Shown here one piece after another: positions 1 through 5,374 of a stretch of DNA of 5,689 bases; position 1 is the stretch's first letter; every line of letters begins with the position of its first letter. This DNA is from a bacterium (lineage in GTDB: Bacteria > UBP14 > UBA6098 > B30-G16). Both the position numbers and the translations under genes were made by a program. Under the pieces are notes generated by a model. It was not told where the DNA came from. It did no database searches and saw only the letters and a list, made by a program, of their open reading frames with translations. The stretch is from the NCBI GenBank assembly GCA_003645115.1, contig QNEG01000120.1:1-5689 (forward strand), in the 5' to 3' direction.

Positions 1-77
1 GTTAGTAGTTTAAATCCCTGAATCAATTCATCTTTTCTGGTCGCTACTACCGTTCCTGTAACTTTTGCTATTTCCAT
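1..77 (-). CDS. eutN: EutN/CcmL-family bacterial microcompartment vertex protein, N-terminal fragment
   Basis: Only the first 25 codons are inside the window; the gene continues beyond base 1. The visible residues begin MEIAKVTGTVVAT, then a charged RKDEL turn, then QGFKLL. This is the typical opening of EutN/CcmL/PduN proteins, which form pentamers that cap the vertices of bacterial microcompartment shells (carboxysome, ethanolamine, propanediol and glycyl-radical types). The ATG at 75-77 has a GAGG Shine-Dalgarno sequence at 87-90, 9 nt upstream, which supports the start. More BMC shell or enzyme genes would be expected just outside the left edge; the fragment does not show which compartment type. 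Family assignment rests on 25 residues but the opening is distinctive. The symbol is used at family level. Confidence 0.75.
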   Translation of the reverse strand, partial: MEIAKVTGTVVATRKDELIQGFKLL

Positions 78-90
78 AATAAAAAACCTC

Positions 91-118
91 TTGCATTAAT
101 TTATAATAGCATTATATT
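91..118 (+). promoter_or_regulatory. candidate sigma70-type promoter for the plus-strand RNA
   Basis: TTGCAT at 91-96 (compare TTGACA) is followed after 16 bp by TATATT at 113-118 (compare TATAAT). Seven bases later lies G126, the first base of the long-range stem that closes the RNA candidate. A second perfect TATAAT occurs at 102-107 but lacks a partner -35. The region is very AT-rich, so chance matches are likely; the agreement between predicted start and stem start is the main support. The -35 element abuts the eutN ribosome binding site on the other strand. Confidence 0.4.
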
Positions 119-125
119 ATTCATA

Positions 126-306
126 GGGTGGAGAGGTAAAAAAACCCCTAACATTTGACAAATGGAGGTCGTCCCCCGATGTTGAGCTAACGCCAGGACT
201 TTCGAAGGAGTATTCCTTTGGAATGAGCGGATGCAAAAGACTGAAGGCGACAATAATACGCCTCTACTCATACCCTTATGAGAGGGTTTTTGAGTCCTCT
301 TCACCC
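126..306 (+). ncRNA. structured non-coding RNA candidate of unrecognised class
   Basis: No convincing protein gene lies here. The outermost bases 126-136 pair with 296-306 as an 11-bp stem with one G-U wobble (131/301). After a 3x4 internal loop, 140-147 pairs with 284-291 (8 bp, no mismatch). Inside are further helices: 150-155/178-183; a 10-bp hairpin 200-209/214-223 with a GUAU loop and two G-U wobbles; and 267-272/277-282 with a CCCU loop. GGCG at 246-249 can pair with CGCC at 191-194 or at 259-262. The wobbles become A-C mismatches on the other strand, which argues for plus-strand transcription. A promoter-like pair ends 7 bp before 126 and a U-rich tail follows 306. I see no tmRNA, SRP or RNase P core motifs. 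A closed rod of about 180 nt recalls 6S RNA in size and outline only. A non-autonomous element with inverted ends is the alternative. Confidence 0.45.
261..291 (+). terminator. hairpin followed by T5, possible plus-strand terminator or RNA helix
   Basis: A stem of CTCATA (267-272) and TATGAG (277-282) with a four-base loop can be extended by 262-265 with 283-286 around a bulged A266. It is followed by five T at 287-291. This has the shape of a weak intrinsic terminator on the plus strand. The extended form competes with the 140-147/284-291 helix of the RNA candidate, so it may be an alternative fold rather than the transcript end. The closing stem at 296-306, followed by TTGTTATTTT, is an equally good end point. 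Confidence 0.3.
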
Positions 307-321
307 TTGTTATTTTCATTA

Positions 322-1377
322 TCATTCCTCAGACTTTTTATCTTCTTCTTTCTGAGTATTTTCCTGTTCGGATTGGGGAATTAAGCCGAGTTTGGTTCGT
401 ATTTTCTTATCCAGTTCTGCCATAATTTCAGGTTCCGATTCAATAAACTCTTTCGCTTTTTCTCTGCCCTGCCCGATTTTTTCTCCATTGTATGAATACC
501 ACACACCACTTTTTTCTATTATTCCCAATTGAGTGCCAAAATCGATTAACTCGCCGGAATGTGATATTCCTTTACCATATATAATATCGAATTCAGCAGT
601 TTTAAATGGTGGAGCGAGCTTGTTCTTAACCACTTTCGCATAGGTATGCGCACCGATTTTTTCTGTTCCCACTTTTATCGAACTCCCTCGTCTTATCTCG
701 ATTCTCACGGTAGAATAAAATTTCAATGCTACTCCGCCGGTGGTAGTTTCTGGATTACCGAAGGAGATTCCAATTTTCATCCTGGTCTGATTGATAAATA
801 CCAGTGCAGTTTTTGAGCGTCCCACTGCGGAAGTTAGTTTTCTCAATGCTTGCGACATAAGTCTCGCCTGAAGACCAATTTTCTGGTCGCCCATATTACC
901 CTCGATTTCATCTCGAGGCACCAGAGCGGCGACGGAATCTACCACAATCATATCCACAGCAGAGGACCTAACCAGAGCCTCTGCGATTTCCAATGCTTGT
1001 TCTCCATAATCTGGTTGCGAGACCCATAAATTATCCACATCGACGCCCAGCACACGAGCATAATTGGGGTCGAGAGCGTGTTCTGCATCGATAAATGCAG
1101 AGATTCCACCTTGTTTTTGTCCCTCGGCGATAAAATGCAATGCCAGAGTAGTTTTGCCCGATGCTTCCGGACCATAAATCTCAGTTATTCTACCTCGGGG
1201 AATTCCACCTATTCCGAGAGCATAATCGAGCGAAATACTACCAGTAGATGTCACTGGCACTTGTTGAATTGCGCCATTCTCACCCAATCGAATTAGATAT
1301 CCTTTCCCGAATTGCTTCTCGATAGCCTCGAGAGCAGCATCCATCGATTTTGCATTCGGGTCATTACTTTTTGCCAT
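322..1377 (-). CDS. recA: Recombinase RecA
   Basis: DNA-dependent ATPase that forms filaments on single-stranded DNA, drives homologous strand exchange and stimulates LexA-type self-cleavage. The 351-residue product is of normal length. Visible landmarks: Walker A GPEASGKTT at residues 69-77, Walker B MIVVDSV at 143-149, loop L1 around EIEGNMGD (157-164), and loop L2 NQTRMKIGISFGNPETTTGG (196-215). The usual charged tail ends in KKSEE. An in-frame TTG at 1393-1395 would add six residues, but it lies inside the ribosome binding site, so the ATG at 1375-1377 is chosen. The gene follows thpR by 31 bp. TATAAA just after the thpR stop could be a weak own -10, but no good -35 is seen. I found no CTGT-N8-ACAG or GAAC-N4-GTTC SOS box in the gap, so damage control is not evident here. 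All key catalytic regions look intact. Confidence 0.98.
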   Translation of the reverse strand: MAKSNDPNAKSMDAALEAIEKQFGKGYLIRLGENGAIQQVPVTSTGSISLDYALGIGGIPRGRITEIYGPEASGKTTLALHFIAEGQKQGGISAFIDAEHALDPNYARVLGVDVDNLWVSQPDYGEQALEIAEALVRSSAVDMIVVDSVAALVPRDEIEGNMGDQKIGLQARLMSQALRKLTSAVGRSKTALVFINQTRMKIGISFGNPETTTGGVALKFYSTVRIEIRRGSSIKVGTEKIGAHTYAKVVKNKLAPPFKTAEFDIIYGKGISHSGELIDFGTQLGIIEKSGVWYSYNGEKIGQGREKAKEFIESEPEIMAELDKKIRTKLGLIPQSEQENTQKEEDKKSEE

Positions 1378-1385
1378 TATATCAT

Positions 1386-1393
1386 TCACCTCC
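1386..1393 (-). promoter_or_regulatory. recA ribosome binding site (decides the start)
   Basis: GGAGGTGA on the minus strand lies 8 nt before the ATG at 1375-1377. It overlaps the alternative upstream TTG codon, which therefore cannot be the start. Confidence 0.8.
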
Positions 1394-1408
1394 AATTATT
1401 TTTCTATT

Positions 1409-1984
1409 TTATACTAATCGAATTTTCTCCAGCACCGTGTAAATAGGTCCATTTGGAGTCAAAGTGCTTTTGTATAATGTTATCTCATTCGCCGATATCC
1501 AGGCTTTTGGAATTTCTATTTTTTCCATTTCTGCGATTAATTTTCCGGTTTGTTTCGGCGATTTCACTCGTCCGATAGTGATATGCGGAGAAAATTTTTT
1601 ATTATCCGGTTTCAACCCGGCATCGCAACAGGCATCCTCCACAAGATTATGCAATGTTATAATTTTATCGATATCACCCTCCACACCTATCCATAACACT
1701 CTTGGGAATTGCCGACCAAAATATCCCAATTCCGAAAATGAAAACTGGAACTTATTTAACTTCAGCTTACATTTATGGATATTGTCCAATACTTTCTCCA
1801 AGTCTTTTGGGGAAATTTCACCAATGAACCTGAGTGTGATATGAATGTTCTCCGGTGTCACCCAGTTGACTTTCACAGGCAATGGACGCAATACTTCGAT
1901 TACATTATTATCTATCCATTCCCTGTGCTCTTTGGGGATATCGATGGCGAAAAATGTCCTGATTTTATCCTCTTTTTTTGTCAT
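1409..1984 (-). CDS. thpR: RNA 2',3'-cyclic phosphodiesterase ThpR (LigT/2H family)
   Basis: Member of the 2H phosphoesterase superfamily, historically called 2'-5' RNA ligase. Family members hydrolyse RNA 2',3'-cyclic phosphate ends and can reversibly join 2'-5' linkages. The 191-residue product has both signature HxTx motifs, HITL at residues 48-51 and HITI at 134-137. It also has the usual N-terminal FFAIDIP strand and the FIGEI segment after the first motif. Length is normal and there is no signal peptide, so it is cytoplasmic. Its ATG overlaps the stop of the preceding transglutaminase-fold gene in an ATGA (1981-1984), indicating translational coupling. recA follows after 31 bp. A thpR-recA pair is common in bacteria, often as cinA-thpR-recA; cinA is not present here. 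The cellular role in bacteria is poorly defined. Confidence 0.93.
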   Translation of the reverse strand: MTKKEDKIRTFFAIDIPKEHREWIDNNVIEVLRPLPVKVNWVTPENIHITLRFIGEISPKDLEKVLDNIHKCKLKLNKFQFSFSELGYFGRQFPRVLWIGVEGDIDKIITLHNLVEDACCDAGLKPDNKKFSPHITIGRVKSPKQTGKLIAEMEKIEIPKAWISANEITLYKSTLTPNGPIYTVLEKIRLV

Positions 1985-3387
1985 TCTATCGGTTCGATTT
2001 TTATATCCTTAGCGAATACTGGGGGTTGTTCTTCGCCAACCCAGAGTGAAATATGTCTTGCAGAAATTTCATCGACCTCGTCTGTAGTAGGGTCTATAGG
2101 CGCCCAACCTAATTCGGGACCGAGAAATACCTCCACCCAGCTATGGTCGAGTGGGACATCGACATATAGGATTCCTCGAATTACACGAGCTGGAATTCCT
2201 ACCGAGCGAAGCATAGCAGTTGCCACCAGTGCTTTAGTATGTGAATCACCTCGACCTTTCACTATAGCATCTTTGCTGGTATATCTAACCATATCATAGG
2301 TTATATTTCTATTTACCCATAAATTTATAGCACGAGCGGCATCCCAGATAGTTCTTGCGGGTTCTACTATCGCTTCGGCGCGTTCTTTTATACTTTGGTC
2401 ATCGGAATCTATTCCCGGTGCAGGAGACATAAATATAGGGTCGGTGACCAGTGGTTCGATAGGAGGCCATTCACCGGCGAGAGTAACTCGATGACTCAAT
2501 CTCCGAAGTTCTACATCACCACTAACTAAATTTTGTTCTACCGAACCGGCAAAAGCCTGCGCCCGACGATTCAAATATATTCTGTCCAGTCTGCCGTTAG
2601 GATTGAAACTAATCCTTGCCTTAAATTTCTTTGAATCGAGTATCATTTCCATAAAATCTTTATCAGACAATTCAGTATTGGTAATCGGATTATAACCTTC
2701 GTTCAACCTTGCACTTTCTTCCTCCAATGACTTTACTTCGGCGAGTTTCACCGATAATTTCTGATTGGGATAGCCCACATATACAATCCTATTATCCTTA
2801 TGAGTAATCCACATTTCGATTTCGGATTCACCGAGTGTTCCGCGAAAATATGTAGCTATTTTACCCTCATATTCTTTTTCACGCTCATTCACCATAGAAA
2901 GTTGGACAGCATTCATCAGTTGAGGGATTACAATATTATATTTTATATTTCCCACTTTTGGATTAATCACAAAATTGAGCGCCCAGAAATGCGAAAAAAT
3001 ATTCTGGTCGATGATATATCCATTACTTGGAAAAGCAAATGATTCTTCAGTCTGCTTGACCCCGGCACTACCTTTTATCGTAACCTTTCCCCGATTGAAT
3101 TTTCCATTAATTTGTTGTGTTCCCGATGGAGTAGTAATATCAACCGAATACGATGTGGGATGATATCCGGGATCATAATATGTCTCTGCATCGTATGTGG
3201 TTTGAGTTCCCGCAACTGTCATAGAAGTGGTGGATTTCATAAAAAATCCCATCGGATGTTTTTTCATTTCGAATTTACATTGGCCAATTTTTTGGTCGTT
3301 GGAATATATTTCATATACTCCGGAATTCTGTGCCCATATACACATAGCAAGGATAAAAATAATCCCAATAAACAATATGTTTCGCAT
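1981..3387 (-). CDS. Exported transglutaminase-fold protein with Cys-to-Ser replacement
   Basis: 468-residue protein with an N-terminal hydrophobic signal segment (residues 4-18, likely cleavage after IWA at 19), so it should act outside the cytoplasm. LAMC at 13-16 is not a good lipobox. Residues 22 to about 220 are rich in predicted beta strands and loosely recall DUF3108-like periplasmic domains (weak call). The C-terminal part (about 335-440) matches the transglutaminase-like core: a GDS motif followed by ALVATAMLRSVGIPARVIRG, then DHSWVEV, then GWAPIDPT. The usual nucleophilic Cys of the GDC motif is Ser382 (codon 2242-2244, TCA), while His415 and Asp432 of the triad remain. The only cysteines are C16 and C37, so none can substitute. 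It may be a non-catalytic binding domain or use Ser. The start has an excellent GAGGAGGA site (3391-3398); hdrB ends 20 bp upstream. Substrate unknown. Confidence 0.85.
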   Translation of the reverse strand: MRNILFIGIIFILAMCIWAQNSGVYEIYSNDQKIGQCKFEMKKHPMGFFMKSTTSMTVAGTQTTYDAETYYDPGYHPTSYSVDITTPSGTQQINGKFNRGKVTIKGSAGVKQTEESFAFPSNGYIIDQNIFSHFWALNFVINPKVGNIKYNIVIPQLMNAVQLSMVNEREKEYEGKIATYFRGTLGESEIEMWITHKDNRIVYVGYPNQKLSVKLAEVKSLEEESARLNEGYNPITNTELSDKDFMEMILDSKKFKARISFNPNGRLDRIYLNRRAQAFAGSVEQNLVSGDVELRRLSHRVTLAGEWPPIEPLVTDPIFMSPAPGIDSDDQSIKERAEAIVEPARTIWDAARAINLWVNRNITYDMVRYTSKDAIVKGRGDSHTKALVATAMLRSVGIPARVIRGILYVDVPLDHSWVEVFLGPELGWAPIDPTTDEVDEISARHISLWVGEEQPPVFAKDIKIEPIE

Positions 3388-3407
3388 ATTTCCTCCTCTA
3401 TTGAAAA

Positions 3408-4280
3408 TTATTTATTCAGCACTTTTTCTACGAATTCATCCACTGGAATAACATTTTTTTGCCATTCCGGTTTTTGCTCAGAAAAAGTTAGCTCCATCAA
3501 TTGAGTAAAGTATAGCACCGGTATCGGCATAAAATCAGGATTTATTTGTTTTACGATAGCCTGTCTGTTATCCAAATTGAAATGGCACAATGGGCAGGAT
3601 GTGATAATTAAATCGGCATCGACCTTACCAGCACCTTCGATGATATTAAATACCATCGATGCGACCTGTTGAGGATTGTGGACAGTTTCATAGGAACCAC
3701 AACATTCTATTTTGTATGGATTATCCACAGGTTCTGCGCCCAGTGTTTCTATCAATTCCTCAAGGATAGTCGGTGACTCGTAATTTTCATCTATAGAAAT
3801 TTCTTTCGGACGCAACAATAGACAGCCATAATACGGTGCTATTTTCATTCCATTCAATGGGCGTTTTACCGCCGATTTTATTTTATCAAATCCAATTTCT
3901 CGCAATATTTGTAGGAAATGAATCGATTCTACATTTCCCTGATATTCTGGTTCATCGTCCATAAATTTTACCACCGCATCCTTGAATTCGGGGTCGGTAT
4001 TGAATACATTATTTACACGCTTTAGGGTATTATAGCAAATAGAACAAAGTGATACTACTTTTTCATCGCCAGTTTCCTGGACACGAATCATAGTTCTAAT
4101 TGCGCCCAGTGAATGCATTTTATTATCGGTGGAAAGTGAAGCTACGGTTCCACAGCAATGCCACCGAGGCAATTCTACGAGTTTGAACCCCAGCTTTTCG
4201 GAGATTTTCAATGCAGATTTTTCCAAGTCCTTGCCTGTTGTTTTCAGTGTGCAGCCTGGGAAGTAGTTATATTCTATCAT
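3408..4280 (-). CDS. hdrB: HdrB-like iron-sulfur protein (two CCG domains)
   Basis: 290-residue member of the heterodisulfide reductase subunit B family. In methanogen HdrB each CCG domain (Cx31-39CCx35-36CxxC) holds a non-cubane [4Fe-4S] cluster that cleaves a disulfide. Both sets are complete: C10, C42, C43, C79, C82 and C153, C193, C194, C229, C232. The first spacing is exact (31 and 35); the second is 39 and 34. The FPGC opening at residue 7 is typical of the N-terminus. AAGGAG about 6 nt before the ATG supports the start. It follows the HdrC-like gene by 55 bp, the usual HdrC-HdrB partnership. No HdrA is visible. Related CCG subunits occur in thiol:fumarate reductase TfrB, methylmenaquinol:fumarate reductase, lactate utilisation protein LutA and glycolate oxidase, so the bacterial substrate is uncertain; coenzyme M/B is not expected. 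The symbol is family-level. Confidence 0.9.
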   Translation of the reverse strand: MIEYNYFPGCTLKTTGKDLEKSALKISEKLGFKLVELPRWHCCGTVASLSTDNKMHSLGAIRTMIRVQETGDEKVVSLCSICYNTLKRVNNVFNTDPEFKDAVVKFMDDEPEYQGNVESIHFLQILREIGFDKIKSAVKRPLNGMKIAPYYGCLLLRPKEISIDENYESPTILEELIETLGAEPVDNPYKIECCGSYETVHNPQQVASMVFNIIEGAGKVDADLIITSCPLCHFNLDNRQAIVKQINPDFMPIPVLYFTQLMELTFSEQKPEWQKNVIPVDEFVEKVLNK

Positions 4281-4335
4281 CTTATACTCCTTATATTACA
4301 AAACAAATTACATTTTCTTTGTATTTCTTTATTAT

Positions 4336-4731
4336 TCAAGCAGTAAACTTTCTAAAACTTGCTACCAAAGCTACCGTAGGAAACTCACCAGTATTGGCGA
4401 CATCCCATATATTGAACAAGTCCATATTCTTGCGAATTTTTATCTGGCGCAATGCCTCATTTATCCTGGCGATATCTATATTGTGGGGGCATCTGGTCCC
4501 GCATTCGAAACAGGCAACACAAATCCAAATAGTCTTGCTCTGAAGAACTTTTTCAAATTCGCCGATTTGCAGATTTGCATTTATCTGATTCGGCAGGATA
4601 TCCATCTCGAATCCCGCAGGACAACCGGACGAACACTCTCCACACTGATAACATCGATAGAAATTCTCACCGGATATACTCATTATCTTCTCTTCTATTT
4701 CTTTTTTATGTCCAGTCAATGAAGCCTGCAT
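4336..4731 (-). CDS. hdrC: HdrC-like 4Fe-4S dicluster protein
   Basis: 131-residue small electron-transfer protein of the heterodisulfide reductase subunit C family. It contains two cubane [4Fe-4S] motifs of the CxxCxxCxxxCP type: C27/C30/C33/C37 (CYQCGECSSGCP) and C71/C74/C77/C81 (CVACFECGTRCP). They are separated by a helical segment, as in HdrC and in the middle part of TfrB. It should pass electrons to the HdrB-like partner encoded 55 bp downstream. An in-frame ATG at 4744-4746 would add five residues, but AAAGGA lies between the two ATGs with ideal spacing for the one at 4729-4731, which I take as the start. It follows the fumarase beta gene by 28 bp, so the three are probably co-transcribed. 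No membrane segment is seen, so the complex is likely soluble. Confidence 0.9.
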   Translation of the reverse strand: MQASLTGHKKEIEEKIMSISGENFYRCYQCGECSSGCPAGFEMDILPNQINANLQIGEFEKVLQSKTIWICVACFECGTRCPHNIDIARINEALRQIKIRKNMDLFNIWDVANTGEFPTVALVASFRKFTA

Positions 4732-4737
4732 AATATT

Positions 4738-4743
4738 TCCTTT
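4738..4743 (-). promoter_or_regulatory. ribosome binding site of the HdrC-like gene (decides the start)
   Basis: AAAGGA on the minus strand lies 6 nt before the ATG at 4729-4731. It sits immediately inside the alternative upstream ATG at 4744-4746, which itself has no Shine-Dalgarno match. Confidence 0.65.
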
Positions 4744-4759
4744 CATTGGTAATATTACA

Positions 4760-5314
4760 TTAACTTTTCTTATATTTTCTTACTCCCGTCTCGAACATAT
4801 TTTCACCGTGAGAATCCTGGGCGACTATAACCGGAAAATCCTCCACTTCCAATCTTCTGATAGCTTCCGACATAAGCTCGGGAAAGGCTATTACTTCAGC
4901 TTTTTTAATAGATTTTGCAATCAAAGCTGCGGCGCCACCAGTAGCGGCGAAATATACTGCGCCATATTTTTTCATCGCTTCCACTACTTCATCACCTCGA
5001 GCACCTTTGCCAATCATTCCTCGTTGACCGTGGGCAATCAATGTCGGAGAATATGCATCCATTCTATAACTGGTAGTGGGACCGGCAGAACCGATAGGCT
5101 TACCAGGCGGAGCTGGCGCAGGACCGACATAGTATATCACGGCTCCCTCCATAGGAAATGGAAGTTCCTGACCGTTATTTATCATATCGACCAGTCTTTT
5201 GTGGGCGGCATCTCGAGCAGTATAAATCACTCCACTCAAATAAACCTGGTCTCCGCTGTGTAAATTTCTGACATCATCCTCGCTCAACGGTGTAGTTAAA
5301 TGATATTCAGCCAT
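4760..5314 (-). CDS. fumB: Class I (Fe-S) fumarate hydratase / tartrate dehydratase beta subunit
   Basis: 184-residue protein matching the C-terminal (beta) domain of oxygen-sensitive class I fumarases and L-tartrate dehydratase, at the usual length for two-subunit forms. Landmarks: SGVIYTARDAAHKR at residues 27-40, YYVGPAPAPPGKPIGSAGPT at 61-80 followed by TSYRMD, GMIGKG at 99-104, YFAATGGAAAL at 121-131 and RRLEVEDFPVIV at 153-164. The alpha subunit, which binds the [4Fe-4S] cluster and completes the active site for fumarate plus water to malate, is not adjacent: the gene upstream is a ferredoxin-type protein. GGGAGGA 3 nt before the ATG supports the start. HdrC- and HdrB-like genes follow at 28 and 55 bp. 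Fumarase is more likely than tartrate dehydratase in this redox setting, but sequence alone does not settle it; the symbol is family-level. Confidence 0.9.
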   Translation of the reverse strand: MAEYHLTTPLSEDDVRNLHSGDQVYLSGVIYTARDAAHKRLVDMINNGQELPFPMEGAVIYYVGPAPAPPGKPIGSAGPTTSYRMDAYSPTLIAHGQRGMIGKGARGDEVVEAMKKYGAVYFAATGGAAALIAKSIKKAEVIAFPELMSEAIRRLEVEDFPVIVAQDSHGENMFETGVRKYKKS

Positions 5315-5335
5315 AAATCCTCCCCTATATTTATA

Positions 5336-5363
5336 AATAGAATTTATTTTATTCTATTGTCAA
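5336..5363 (-). promoter_or_regulatory. candidate promoter with internal dyad before the fumarase gene
   Basis: On the minus strand a perfect -35 TTGACA (5358-5363) is followed after 16 bp by TCTATT (5336-5341, four of six matches to TATAAT). An 8-bp perfect inverted repeat, AATAGAAT (5351-5358) and ATTCTATT (5336-5343), occupies the space between and over these elements, where a repressor or redox regulator could bind. The predicted start would leave a very short leader before the fumarase ribosome binding site. The dyad is AT-rich and may be chance. Confidence 0.35.
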
Positions 5364-5374
5364 GTGTAATAGCC

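Noticed and set aside
137..170. Possible minus-strand terminator: a weak 5-bp hairpin followed by GGGGTTTTTTT.
   Set aside because: The stem is short, AT-rich and separated from the T-run by TTAGGGG; the T-run is better explained as the 140-147 strand of the RNA's inner stem.
228..285. Minus-strand resemblance to the tetrahydrofolate riboswitch (GAGTAGA near 5', TTGCATCCGCTC near 3').
   Set aside because: The interval is only about half the aptamer's length, the internal helices and pseudoknot partners are missing, and the following gene is not a folate gene.
101..325. Minus-strand reading frame of 74 codons whose ATG overlaps the recA stop (ATGA).
   Set aside because: The only purine-rich stretch before the ATG is too close to act as a good ribosome binding site, the product resembles no family I know, and the same bases form helices whose G-U wobbles fit plus-strand RNA. 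Not fully excluded; a conserved homologue would revive it.
325..333. Hammerhead-like CTGAGGA string on the minus strand.
   Set aside because: It lies in the recA coding end, and there is no matching GAAA core or flanking helices.
1393..1395. TTG as an upstream start for recA giving a MEVNDI extension.
   Set aside because: The codon forms part of the GGAGGTGA ribosome binding site and the ATG at 1375-1377 begins with the usual MAK.
1775..2299. Long plus-strand frame of 174 codons across thpR and the transglutaminase-fold gene.
   Set aside because: It is antisense to two well-supported genes, has no family resemblance and no ribosome binding site; a shadow frame.
3360..3410. Lipoprotein reading of the exported protein (cysteine at residue 16).
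   Set aside because: The residue before Cys is Met and the hydrophobic segment continues past it, so a signal peptidase I site after residue 19 fits better.
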